A DNA stretch of 64,000 bases, taken from contig NZ_LTBL01000001.1 in the NCBI RefSeq assembly GCF_018687785.1, forward strand, positions 1,169,780-1,233,779, read 5' to 3'. The position numbers and the translations under genes are program-made. Shown piece by piece: positions 1-8,375 of the stretch. The number at the start of each line of letters is the position of its first letter. Within the stretch, counting starts at the first letter, position 1. A model generated the notes under the pieces. That model made no database searches. It was not told where the DNA came from and was given only the letters and a program-made list of their open reading frames with translations. Source of the stretch: Methanovulcanius yangii. Its GTDB lineage: Archaea; Halobacteriota; Methanomicrobia; Methanomicrobiales; Methanomicrobiaceae.

Positions 1-696
1 GATCAGGATGGCGATCAGGAGGCCATATATGGCCTGCGTCTCCGGTATGACCGAAAATATCAGGTTCTTCCCGAAACTCTCCTCGTGTTCGGCGGAGGCC
101 GCCGACCCCGCGGCGGCGGCTATGCCCTGACCAATGGCAGAGAGCCCCGCAATACCCACTGCAAGGCCGCACCCGATGGCAGCAAGCCCGGTCGCCTCCG
201 TTGCGGTGGAGTCCCCCGTCAGAAGTCCGGAAAACGCCATGATCAGGATGGCAACCAGAAGACCATAGATCGCCTGTGTCTCGGGAATCACCGCAAATAT
301 CAGGCTTCGCCCCATCGCTGAATCGTGTTCCGCCGTGGCGGCGATGCCCGCCGATGCCGCAATGCCCTGACCGATGGCAGAGAGGCCTGCAATTCCCGTC
401 GCAAGCCCGGCGCCCACCGCCGCCAGCCCGAGGGGGAGCGGGACGCTCCCTCCGTCACCACCGATGACACCCGTCGAGAGGAGGATGAGAACCGCAATCA
501 GGAGGCCGTACATCCCCTGCGTCTGCGGTACCGCCTGGAAGACAAGGGCACGCCCGAACTTCTCCGGCCGAATGGCAATGACACCCGCTCCCGTGGCACC
601 GGCTATCCCGACACCGATGCCGGACCCGATGGCAGAGAGGCCGACCGCGAGGCCTGCCCCAATCACTGCAAGAATGAGCCCCGCATCGACCGTCAT
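1..696 (-). CDS. atpK: A-type ATP synthase proteolipid (rotor c/K subunit), multi-hairpin, 3' partial
   Basis: Membrane rotor subunit of the A1A0 ATP synthase, which carries ions past subunit a. The 232 visible codons encode three tandem helical hairpins of about 80 residues, and the gene runs off the window, so there may be more. Hairpins 2 and 3 carry the motif PETQAIYG with the ion-binding Glu; hairpin 1 has PQTQGMYG, with Gln in its place. Repeats 2 and 3 are nearly identical, including the loop FGxxLIFxVIPETQ. The ATG overlaps the atpI stop as ATGA, so the two genes are translationally coupled. A triplicated proteolipid with two functional carboxylates is known from Methanocaldococcus jannaschii. 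The family call is certain; the total hairpin number is unknown. Confidence 0.95.
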   Translation of the reverse strand, partial: MTVDAGLILAVIGAGLAVGLSAIGSGIGVGIAGATGAGVIAIRPEKFGRALVFQAVPQTQGMYGLLIAVLILLSTGVIGGDGGSVPLPLGLAAVGAGLATGIAGLSAIGQGIAASAGIAATAEHDSAMGRSLIFAVIPETQAIYGLLVAILIMAFSGLLTGDSTATEATGLAAIGCGLAVGIAGLSAIGQGIAAAAGSAASAEHEESFGKNLIFSVIPETQAIYGLLIAILI

Positions 697-2666
697 CTGC
701 TCCCTCCCGGGGGTTCGGTGACCTTGCGCCGTGCAGCGAAGGGTGCAAACGCCCGCCCGCCGGCGGTGAAGAACCGGCCGAAGAATTCCACATACTGGAG
801 GCGCAACGCATGGATGAATCCCCCAAGGGACTGGAGAATCAGGTTGGCCGCATGACCGACAACGGCGAAGATGACACCCACGATAACGAAGACCGGTCCG
901 ATGCCTGCAATCATCCCCGAGAGGGTGTTGATCATCATCGCAATCCCGCCGGTCGCAAGGGCGAGGGCGAGGATACGGGCATAGCTGAGCCAGTCGCCCA
1001 GGTACCCGGTGATGGAGAAGAACCCAAGGGGGCCCTCGTTCACCATAATACCGCCGATGCCGAGGGCGGCACCGGCCCAGGCAGCCGTCATGACCGGCGG
1101 GGAGAACGTGCCCCATCCGAAGAACGAGAGGATCAGGACCGCTGCGGAGGGCTGAAGACAGAACCATGTACCCTCCTCGAGGAGCATCGCACGCACTTTC
1201 CCTTCCCGAAGGTGTTCGGCAGCCGCAATACAGAGCCCGAGGTTGAGATGTGCAATCCCTATGGCAAGGGCGATGATGAGGATTGAAAGCGGATCTTTCA
1301 GAGGTTCGATGAGAGTTCCGGGGAGGGTTACCCCAAAGACCCTCGGGAGGAGATCGCCGAAGAAACTCCCCATCAGAAGGCCGAAGACGGTCCCGGCGAT
1401 ACCGCATGCGATGAGGACGATTGCCAGGTCACGCACGGTACCGGGCGCATGCCCGGCCCCTCGGAGAAGAAGGGCGGCGATGAGAGCGAGAAGGATGCCG
1501 TATCCCGCGTCGCCGAGCATCAGACCGAAGGTGAGGACGAGAACCGGCGCAAGAAACACCGTCGGGTCCACCTTTCCATATTCCGGCATTCCGAACATCG
1601 TCGTGAGAAAGCCGTACGGGGCCAGCCATCGGGGATGATCGAACGCCGCGGGCACATCATCTCCCGTTGCAGGCACCGTGGTGCAGAATGCAAGCCCCGC
1701 CGACGAGGAGGAACAGAGCGCAGTAATCCGGGGGATGTCCTTTTCCCGGGCCCATCCTTCCAAAACCGTGATGGTCTCCGTCTTTCCGAAGAGCGGGGCT
1801 GCGTCTTCGCGATCCCGTATGATCGCCAGCTCCTCCGCCATCGCCCGCAGCGGCACAAGGTGGGTAGCTGCCATGGCGGAAAGCGAGGAGTGTATTCGCT
1901 CCTGCTCTTTCCGAATTCCGCCCCGTTCCTCCCTGACAGCTGCTATCCCCTCTTCGGCCGAACCGGTTGCCGTTTCCGGAACGAATTCATGAAATGCAAT
2001 GGCCCGGAGCACCGCATCCAGTTTCTGCGAGGCATCGGGATGGGCGATCGTCACGACAGTCGTCGGGCGGTCACCCACCCCGCAGACGGTAGCAGCCGTT
2101 GCGAGGTCAGGTACGTTCTCCAGCAAATGTGCCTCAATATCCGCACATTCTCCGTCCGGGATGATGCCCGCCCGCACCTCCACAAGTTCGGCGGCCTTCA
2201 GCCATCCCGGTTCGATACCAAAGGGCGTCAGCAGCCGGAGCATCTCCTCTTCCTCATCGAGCCGCGCCATACGTTCACCGAGGGCAATGTCGCGGGAATG
2301 CAGGGAGAGAATCGTGGAGACCGGTTCCCTGAACCGCTCCGCCTCTGCAAGAACCGACGGTGCATCGATGCCGGTGAACGATGTCCTCTTCATTTCTCCC
2401 CGGCCAAAGAGGGCTGTTATCGGATTCGGTTCCGGGATCACGGATTCGAGGATCTCGATCGCCCGGTCCAGACGCGAACGGACCTCTGCAATCTCCGGGA
2501 CCGATGCTGAGCGGGGAACAGGACGGATAAGAGTTCCCGGGTCCCGGGTCCCGGTTACGGGCTGCAGTTCGATGACACCGGCCTCGTGCAGGGCGGCCAC
2601 CATCTCATCCCTCGCAGCAGCATGCACCCCGGCGGTGACCCGAACCATCCTAGCGGTCCTGAACAT
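693..2666 (-). CDS. atpI: A-type ATP synthase subunit I (a subunit)
   Basis: Stator membrane subunit that forms the ion half-channels against the K ring. The product is 657 residues, the usual size for archaeal subunit I. The first ~360 residues are soluble and helical; the rest contains about seven or eight membrane segments, beginning near LAPVLVLTFG. The essential stator arginine is visible in LSYARILALAL (about residue 564). It overlaps atpH by 17 bases upstream and atpK by 4 bases downstream, giving the usual H-I-K order of archaeal atp operons. Confidence 0.96.
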   Translation of the reverse strand: MFRTARMVRVTAGVHAAARDEMVAALHEAGVIELQPVTGTRDPGTLIRPVPRSASVPEIAEVRSRLDRAIEILESVIPEPNPITALFGRGEMKRTSFTGIDAPSVLAEAERFREPVSTILSLHSRDIALGERMARLDEEEEMLRLLTPFGIEPGWLKAAELVEVRAGIIPDGECADIEAHLLENVPDLATAATVCGVGDRPTTVVTIAHPDASQKLDAVLRAIAFHEFVPETATGSAEEGIAAVREERGGIRKEQERIHSSLSAMAATHLVPLRAMAEELAIIRDREDAAPLFGKTETITVLEGWAREKDIPRITALCSSSSAGLAFCTTVPATGDDVPAAFDHPRWLAPYGFLTTMFGMPEYGKVDPTVFLAPVLVLTFGLMLGDAGYGILLALIAALLLRGAGHAPGTVRDLAIVLIACGIAGTVFGLLMGSFFGDLLPRVFGVTLPGTLIEPLKDPLSILIIALAIGIAHLNLGLCIAAAEHLREGKVRAMLLEEGTWFCLQPSAAVLILSFFGWGTFSPPVMTAAWAGAALGIGGIMVNEGPLGFFSITGYLGDWLSYARILALALATGGIAMMINTLSGMIAGIGPVFVIVGVIFAVVGHAANLILQSLGGFIHALRLQYVEFFGRFFTAGGRAFAPFAARRKVTEPPGGSR

Positions 2667-2976
2667 TCCCGGTCACCTCCGCCACCACATAGGCCACCGC
2701 TTCATCGAGACGGGCCTCGATCGCCGCCAGGATGGCCGCTTTCTTCACCTGTGCCTTTGCGAGGATCTCCTCCCGCTCGCTTCCCGCCTCCGCCTCGGCG
2801 GCAGATATCAGGGCGGCCGCCTCGGATGCCGCCTTCTCCCGTGACGCCTTTGCGGCATTTTCCATTTCCATGCGTGCATCATTCAGACGGGTGTCGGCCT
2901 CCCGACGCGCCTGTTCGATTGACGCAAGTGCCTCTGTCTCTGCCTCCTGTATCCGGGCTATCTCCTGAAACGGCAC
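2650..2976 (-). CDS. atpH: A-type ATP synthase subunit H (peripheral stalk)
   Basis: A 108-residue protein that is almost entirely charged heptad coiled coil (runs of EAE, EEARREAD, AEAEAGSEREEI), as in archaeal AtpH/AhaH, which pairs with subunit E in the peripheral stalk. A longer frame reaches 3180, but the extra residues are Cys- and Arg-rich and unlike the family. I chose the GTG at 2976 because it gives the normal family length, is preceded by AAAGGGG, and lies about 40 bp from a TTTATC box at 3012-3018. The first gene of the visible operon. Confidence 0.85.
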   Translation of the reverse strand: MPFQEIARIQEAETEALASIEQARREADTRLNDARMEMENAAKASREKAASEAAALISAAEAEAGSEREEILAKAQVKKAAILAAIEARLDEAVAYVVAEVTGNVQDR

Positions 2977-3011
2977 ATCGGTCCCCTTTGTGTGATGATA
3001 ACTCCGCCTCT

Positions 3012-3018
3012 GATAAAG
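3012..3018 (-). promoter_or_regulatory. Candidate TATA box of atpHIK
   Basis: TTTATCA read on the minus strand, preceded by an A-rich BRE-like stretch. It would place the transcript start near 2990, just before the GTG of atpH. The match is weak and is supported mainly by position. Confidence 0.35.
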
Positions 3019-3222
3019 CATTTGCCCCCGTTCACCCCTCTTGAACGGAACTTCCGGCTGACATCTTCCATATGAAAGCGATATCTCCGGATTATTACAG
3101 AAACAGGAATTGTTTCGCTGAGGAACCGGAGGGAACGGCAACCGGACGTTCGCCCACCTGCCGGAGCCAAATCCGCACATTTAAGTACCTTTATTCCCAA
3201 TCTATGTAGGCACTACAACACT

Positions 3223-3297
3223 GCTGATATAGTGTAGTCCGGCCAATCATGCAGGACTCTCACTCCTGCGACTGGGGTTCGAATCCCCATATCAGCA
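3223..3297 (+). tRNA. tRNA-Glu (CTC)
   Basis: A full cloverleaf can be drawn. The acceptor GCTGATA (3223) pairs with TATCAGC (3290-3296), with discriminator A. The anticodon stem CAGGA/TCCTG encloses loop CTCTCAC, giving anticodon CTC. The T arm is CTGGGGTTCGAATCCCCA-like. CCA is not encoded. A TTTAAGTA box lies about 40 bp upstream (near 3180), and a T-rich stretch follows near 3315-3330. Confidence 0.95.
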
Positions 3298-3562
3298 TTA
3301 AAACACTGTTTGAGCTCTTTTGTTGTTATTCGTTTAAATAAGAAGTTTTCAGGACTGTCATTTATTTTCCCGTATCCCATTGACCGTGCCCCCGGCCCGA
3401 TGAATTCTCTCCCCGACGCTTACAAACCCGGTGTAGAGATATGCTGAAGGCCTTTGTCCGACTCTCCGTGAGGAATTCCAAACCTTCCTTTTCATAATGA
3501 CAATTGGGACATCATAATACCCAATTCGGCCGGACAGCAATCCCGAAAGAGAAGACCCATCC

Positions 3563-3570
3563 TATTTATA
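3563..3570 (+). promoter_or_regulatory. TATA box of the dipeptidase gene; leaderless mRNA likely
   Basis: TATTTATA centred about 25 bp before the ATG at 3592, so the transcript should start at or within a base or two of the start codon. No ribosome-binding site lies between them. The rest of 3298-3562 shows only the tRNA trailer and no gene. Confidence 0.6.
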
Positions 3571-3591
3571 GCGCTCCTCCGACATTCTACT

Positions 3592-5409
3592 ATGCTCTGG
3601 ACAGCCATACGGAATAGAAAAGGAATTCCCACTTTGTTGCTGATTCTGCTGATTCTCGCGACGCTCTCAGGAACCGCAGCAGCATGCACGGTATTCGCCG
3701 TCACCCCCGGTGCATCGGACGACGGGTCGATGTATGCGGGCCATACAAATGACGGTGTCGGATTCGACTGGAGACAACGCGACGATATCAGCCTGACCTA
3801 TATTCCGGCTGCCGATCATGCACCGGGTGAGAAACGGGTCATCGTATTCGATCCCGTCAGCGGTTCCGATGCAGCCGGGCATTCGCAGGGCGATGGTTCC
3901 GCCCCTGTTCTCGGATACATCGATCAGGTGCCCCACACCTACGGATACTACACGGCGTCCTATGGCATGATGAACGAGCACCAGCTCCTCTCCGCCGAGT
4001 GTACCGAGTATGCCAAAATCCAGCTGGATGCCGAGGAGGGAAAGAGGATCTTCTATTCGTCCGAGCTCTCCAACCTCGCCCTCGAACGCTGCACGACCGC
4101 CCGTGCGGCAGTGGAACTGGTCGGAGAACTGATCGAGACGTACGGCTATTACGGCACCGGCGAGACGCTCATCTTTGCCGACCCGGAGGAGGCGTGGGTC
4201 ATCGAGATGTGCTGCAGCCCCGACGGGACCGGCGGTCTCTGGGTCGCGCAGAGGATCCCCGACGGGGAGATTTTCGTGGCAGGCAACGAATTCCGGATTC
4301 GGGATGTCGTGCCGGGCGACCCCGACATGCTCTATGCAACCGACCTCTTCAAGGTAGCAGAAGAACACGGCATGTGGTCACCTGCTAACGGGACGTTCGA
4401 CTGGCTGGAAGCGACCAGCTACGGCGAGTATTCCCACCCCTACTACTCACTCATGCGGGTATGGAGCATACAAAACCGGCTCGCACCCTCGCTGAACCTC
4501 AGCCCGTATGTCGGGAACTCCTACACACGGGCACTTCCCTTTACCATCGAACCGGATGAGAAGGTCAACATCACGACAGCCCTCTCCATCTTCAGGGATC
4601 ACTACGAAGGAACGGAATTCGACCTGACGACAGGCATCGCCGCAGGTCCCTTCGAGAACCCGTACCGTTACCTGGGACCGGCCGATGCACACACCGATTT
4701 CCAGAATGCATCATACATCGAAGTTCGGGCCGGGGCAAACCCGCGGCCGGTTTCCGCAATATTCTGTTCCTACAGTTATGTTGCACAGGCACGCTCCACA
4801 CTTCCCGACCCGGTCGGCGGCGTCCTGTGGTTCGGTCCGGCGGTCGCCTATGAAACCGTCTATGCTCCGATGTACGCAGGTGCAGAGAACGTCTCCTCGT
4901 CCTATCTCATCGGCAACAGGACGCAGTACGACCCCGATGCCGCCTACTGGACGTTTGACTTCGTGACAAACTGGGCAATGCTCCGCTATGACGCAATGAT
5001 TGTGGATATACAGGCACAACAGTCGGAACTGGAATTACAATCCATTGAAGCGATCCAGGTGACCGATCAGGAGGCGGCAGCCCTCATTGCAGACGGCGAT
5101 GACGACGGTGCACGACGTCTCCTTACCAATTTCACCGTGCAGAGGGGCGATGAGATCATCGATGAGTGGCAGCGCCTGACGGGAATGCTCATCGTCAAAT
5201 ATTCAAACGGCCTGATCACCGACCCGGCGACCGAAGAGGTCGACGAACCCGGCTATCCTGCATGGTGGTACCAGGAAGCGGAATACCAGTACGGTCCACG
5301 GGTGTACGATCTCGAGGCACTCCGGGAGACGCCGGGTCTGAACTATACCGGCCAGACGGTGTGGGTTCCAAAAAATTCATCCTTTGAAGAGATTGTCGGC
5401 CTTCTCTGA
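3592..5409 (+). CDS. Secreted C69-family dipeptidase (Ntn hydrolase)
   Basis: A 605-residue exported peptidase. Residues 1-31 form a signal peptide (basic NRK, then a Leu-rich core ending GTAAA), and the mature chain would begin at Cys32 in ACTVFAV, the N-terminal nucleophile expected for an Ntn hydrolase. AGHTNDGVG and a family-typical region around the YGYY segments follow. Family members cleave dipeptides with broad specificity; substrate and localisation here are inferred from the signal peptide. Monocistronic, with its own TATA box upstream and a hairpin terminator immediately after the stop. Confidence 0.85.
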   Translation: MLWTAIRNRKGIPTLLLILLILATLSGTAAACTVFAVTPGASDDGSMYAGHTNDGVGFDWRQRDDISLTYIPAADHAPGEKRVIVFDPVSGSDAAGHSQGDGSAPVLGYIDQVPHTYGYYTASYGMMNEHQLLSAECTEYAKIQLDAEEGKRIFYSSELSNLALERCTTARAAVELVGELIETYGYYGTGETLIFADPEEAWVIEMCCSPDGTGGLWVAQRIPDGEIFVAGNEFRIRDVVPGDPDMLYATDLFKVAEEHGMWSPANGTFDWLEATSYGEYSHPYYSLMRVWSIQNRLAPSLNLSPYVGNSYTRALPFTIEPDEKVNITTALSIFRDHYEGTEFDLTTGIAAGPFENPYRYLGPADAHTDFQNASYIEVRAGANPRPVSAIFCSYSYVAQARSTLPDPVGGVLWFGPAVAYETVYAPMYAGAENVSSSYLIGNRTQYDPDAAYWTFDFVTNWAMLRYDAMIVDIQAQQSELELQSIEAIQVTDQEAAALIADGDDDGARRLLTNFTVQRGDEIIDEWQRLTGMLIVKYSNGLITDPATEEVDEPGYPAWWYQEAEYQYGPRVYDLEALRETPGLNYTGQTVWVPKNSSFEEIVGLL

Positions 5410-5415
5410 TATTCG

Positions 5416-5443
5416 GTTCGTACCGGCGAACATCTCTTTTTTT
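5416..5443 (+). terminator. Hairpin plus T-run terminator after the dipeptidase gene
   Basis: GTTCG - TACCGG - CGAAC hairpin (5416-5431) followed by a T-rich tract with seven consecutive T (5437-5443), starting 7 bp after the stop codon. The rest of 5444-5695, between convergent genes, holds only a weak AATGGGG/CCCCATT inverted repeat near 5612-5636 and no gene. Confidence 0.6.
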
Positions 5444-5695
5444 CGAAATATCCGCCCTGCGATGACATCGTTCCAGTGATGAACACCGGGTCAGGCATCG
5501 TCTGCAGATGATGAAACCGAAAAAATAGGTAGGATGGTTTGGTGTGGAATGAAAGCTTCTCATACGGGAGGAACATGTCGCGGTGTATTCCCCTCGCATG
5601 CGGAGGTGTTGAATGGGGGGCGTCCTCCTCCCCATTTTACCATCTGTCCTTCCCCATATGAACAGGGGCCAGGGAGGGTGAAAGTAAACGAAGAA

Positions 5696-6601
5696 CTAAT
5701 CAGCAAATACCGCATAGACCGGATAATGGTCGGAGACCGCTGATGTCAGGCCAGCGTCGAGGCCGTACGTCAGATCGAACCGGTCGACCCCTTTGCTCCC
5801 CGTATACCCGTCGAGGAGGAGGCTGTCCGTGATAACGATGCGGTCGTAGGTGCAGTCCGTAGGCCCAGTCGTCGTATCCATATCATTGGTGATGAGCCAG
5901 GTGTACCCCGACGCCCTCAGGGAAGGATATGTCTCCTCATCGAAATACACCCCGTCGGCATTGAAGTCGCCCATGACGATCACATCCTCTTCGCCGCCGA
6001 ATGCCTCCATGGCCCACGGTACGACCTCTGCCAGGGCATCAATCTCTTCTTCCGCCTCATCAGGGTCTGTGTGGACGGTGATAAGAACTGCGGTAAATGC
6101 CCCCTCACGGCTGGAAAAGTAGGCGGCGTAGGGTTCACGATGGAATACATCGCCTTCCGGTTCGGGATAGGTCTGCGGGGTGCCGATGAGCCAGCATGTC
6201 TGCGTGTCATAGAAGTAGGCATACTGCTCCTTTGAAACCGTCCGCCCGAGACGATCGCTTGCAACATACGCATAGGCCGACCCGTCGCTGTTCACCTCTT
6301 CGAGAAGCGCAGGGAGTGCCGTCCCCGTACTGTCACGTATTTCCTGGATTGCAATGATATCATAGGACCGTATGACATCCCCCAGCACATCCATCACCTC
6401 TTCTTTCGCGGCTTTCGTCGTTCCGAAGACCTGAACATTGAAGGCACCGACCTTCAGGCCGTCATCGTCTCCATTCCCGCCATGGGCGGGGAGGAAGACC
6501 ATGAAATCCCACTGAACGGTGAGAATGACAACTACCCCGAGCACCAGCAGAACAAATTTCACCAGCGTTCCCGTACGGGACCCTTTTTTCCCCATAATCA
6601 T
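5696..6601 (-). CDS. Membrane-anchored endonuclease/exonuclease/phosphatase (DNase I-like) protein
   Basis: A 301-residue protein of the EEP superfamily, which hydrolyses phosphodiester or phosphate esters using a divalent metal. An N-terminal membrane helix (about residues 13-30) is followed by the EEP core. Visible motifs are the metal-binding Glu in IQEIRD, YAYFYD, the catalytic GDFNADG and the C-terminal SDHYPV. The active site would lie outside the cell. The frame opens at 6634, but AAGGAG lies correctly before the ATG at 6601, which I use. It follows the YkgJ-like gene by 38 bp and may share its transcript. Substrate unknown. Confidence 0.82.
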   Translation of the reverse strand: MIMGKKGSRTGTLVKFVLLVLGVVVILTVQWDFMVFLPAHGGNGDDDGLKVGAFNVQVFGTTKAAKEEVMDVLGDVIRSYDIIAIQEIRDSTGTALPALLEEVNSDGSAYAYVASDRLGRTVSKEQYAYFYDTQTCWLIGTPQTYPEPEGDVFHREPYAAYFSSREGAFTAVLITVHTDPDEAEEEIDALAEVVPWAMEAFGGEEDVIVMGDFNADGVYFDEETYPSLRASGYTWLITNDMDTTTGPTDCTYDRIVITDSLLLDGYTGSKGVDRFDLTYGLDAGLTSAVSDHYPVYAVFAD

Positions 6602-6639
6602 TCCACACTCCTTTTGCCCTGTGTCAATCAACACCGGTG

Positions 6640-7350
6640 TCAGTAATCATATTTCGAGACGCAGTGATCGAAGAACTGTCCCTGGTGATAGACCCGCACC
6701 CGGACTTCCGTTCCCTTCTCGAATTCCCGCATATTCATGTCGAACGTCCGCCGGATATGGCGAAGGCCGTTCTCCTCGAAGTACACTGCAAGAGCATCAA
6801 AGAACCGGATCTCCTGTTCGAGATACGCCGTCTCATAGGCAACCGTCTCCGCTGCGATACGCCGGCACTCCTCGTCGGGAATCGGGTTGTGATAAGTCCC
6901 GTGCTCGTTGAGGCCGCTAATCAGGCGCCAGTCATACGCCCCGTCCTCCCCGGTCTCCCGGTGAAGCATGTACGGGTAGACCCGGCAGATGGAGAAGCGC
7001 CGGTCATAGATCCGGCATCTTCCCTCGTCGTCAAGGAAGATGCACCTGCCGTCTTCACGGGTCCTGAGCGCATATCCGGAGACATAAAACGTCCCGTTCT
7101 GGTCGCAGGCCTCATAGTAGGGGGCCGGCACCAGGGACGCAGGGTCGATCTCCTGTGCCCGGACGGCATCCTCCTCCAGCAGGAAGACATGATCATTGAA
7201 CGCCCGGGTGCAGCAACGGCTGCAGCAGTCGCATCCGAAGCCTATCTCGGCCACCGCCCCGACGAACTCTTCGACAGGATACGCCCTCAGGGCATCAAGC
7301 TCCTCTGCATAGTGGTCCCTCTGCCGGTACAGGTACTGGTTCCTCGACAT
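6640..7350 (-). CDS. YkgJ-family Fe/Zn-cluster protein
   Basis: A 236-residue cytoplasmic protein with the cysteine pattern of the YkgJ (CxxCxxCC) family: GCDCCSRCC near the N terminus, then C-x(8)-C in CIFLDDEGRC and a further Cys in SICRVYPY. Such proteins bind a metal or Fe-S centre; the biochemical role of most members is unknown. The ATG at 7350 follows GAGAGG; a longer frame to 7419 adds an unlikely basic N terminus. The EEP gene lies 38 bp downstream. Confidence 0.75.
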   Translation of the reverse strand: MSRNQYLYRQRDHYAEELDALRAYPVEEFVGAVAEIGFGCDCCSRCCTRAFNDHVFLLEEDAVRAQEIDPASLVPAPYYEACDQNGTFYVSGYALRTREDGRCIFLDDEGRCRIYDRRFSICRVYPYMLHRETGEDGAYDWRLISGLNEHGTYHNPIPDEECRRIAAETVAYETAYLEQEIRFFDALAVYFEENGLRHIRRTFDMNMREFEKGTEVRVRVYHQGQFFDHCVSKYDY

Positions 7351-7515
7351 TCCTCTCGCCCCCCTCTTCCTTATACAGATACTCCACTCCCTCCTTGAAT
7401 ATTGTGTATATGGAACCATTTCCCCCCTCCATCACGGCCGGAACATCCAGGGCATTTGAAATAAAGAGAGAGAACAATATTTTTGCAGGAGGATTCCCTG
7501 ACGACGGATTTACCC

Positions 7516-8367
7516 ATGACCATCCACCAGACAGCACCGGGCCTTGCAGGATATCTTGATTCCATCCACCTCTGCGACTGCATCGAAGGGATGCAGCAAC
7601 TTCCCGACGCATCCATAGACATCATCGTCACCTCGCCGCCCTACAATATCGGCAAACCATACAACTCGCACAACGACACGATGCCGCGGGATGAGTATCT
7701 TGCCTGGATGGGCCGGGTCGCCGCCGAAGCCCGCCGCATCCTCAAGGATGAGGGCTCATTCTTCCTGAATGTGGGGGGGAAACCCAGCGACCAGTGGATT
7801 CCCTATGACGTCCTTGCCCGTTTTCGTGAGCATTACGAACTCCAGAACGTCATTCACTGGGTCAAGTCGGTCGCCATCGAAAAGGCGGACATCGGGGCAT
7901 ACGACGGGATCACAAAGGATGTTGCCGTCGGCCACTACCAGCCGGTCAACAGCCGCCGGTACCTGAGCCAGTGCCATGAGCACCTCTTTCATTTCACAAA
8001 GAACGGGGGCGTTCCTCTCGACAAACTGGGGGTCGGAGTCAAATACCAGGACAAGAGCAACATCGGCCGCTGGAAGCAGGCAGACCGTGACCTTCGTGAC
8101 CGGGGAAACGTCTGGTTCATTCCCTACCGGACGATCCGGACCTCGCGGCCCCATCCGGCAAGTTTCCCGGAAAAACTTCCGGAGATGTGCATCCGGCTGC
8201 ACGGATTTGATGAAAAGACCGTGGTGTGCGACCCGTTCATGGGTATCGGGAGCACCGCGCTTGCGGCGATCACCCTGAACACACGGTATATCGGCTACGA
8301 AATCGATCCGGCCTACCGGGAATGTGCCTGTGAACGGATTCGGGAACGTCTGGAGTATCAGAAATAA
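7516..8367 (+). CDS. Site-specific DNA methyltransferase, beta class (N6-A or N4-C)
   Basis: A 283-residue SAM-dependent DNA amino-methyltransferase. The catalytic motif TSPPYN (about residues 39-44) comes first and the SAM-binding motif DPFMGIGST (about 239-247) last, which is the motif order of the beta class; the recognition domain lies between. No restriction endonuclease gene lies beside it, so it looks like an orphan. A TTG start at 7483 is possible, but a TATA-like ACAATATTTTTG at about 7474-7485 would put transcription after it, so I prefer the ATG at 7516. The target sequence cannot be read from the protein. Confidence 0.88.
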   Translation: MTIHQTAPGLAGYLDSIHLCDCIEGMQQLPDASIDIIVTSPPYNIGKPYNSHNDTMPRDEYLAWMGRVAAEARRILKDEGSFFLNVGGKPSDQWIPYDVLARFREHYELQNVIHWVKSVAIEKADIGAYDGITKDVAVGHYQPVNSRRYLSQCHEHLFHFTKNGGVPLDKLGVGVKYQDKSNIGRWKQADRDLRDRGNVWFIPYRTIRTSRPHPASFPEKLPEMCIRLHGFDEKTVVCDPFMGIGSTALAAITLNTRYIGYEIDPAYRECACERIRERLEYQK

Positions 8368-8375
8368 GAGGATAC

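Noticed and set aside
5534-5743. A 69-codon plus-strand frame downstream of the dipeptidase
   Set aside because: It ends inside the antisense EEP gene and contains the terminator-like repeat; no start signal.
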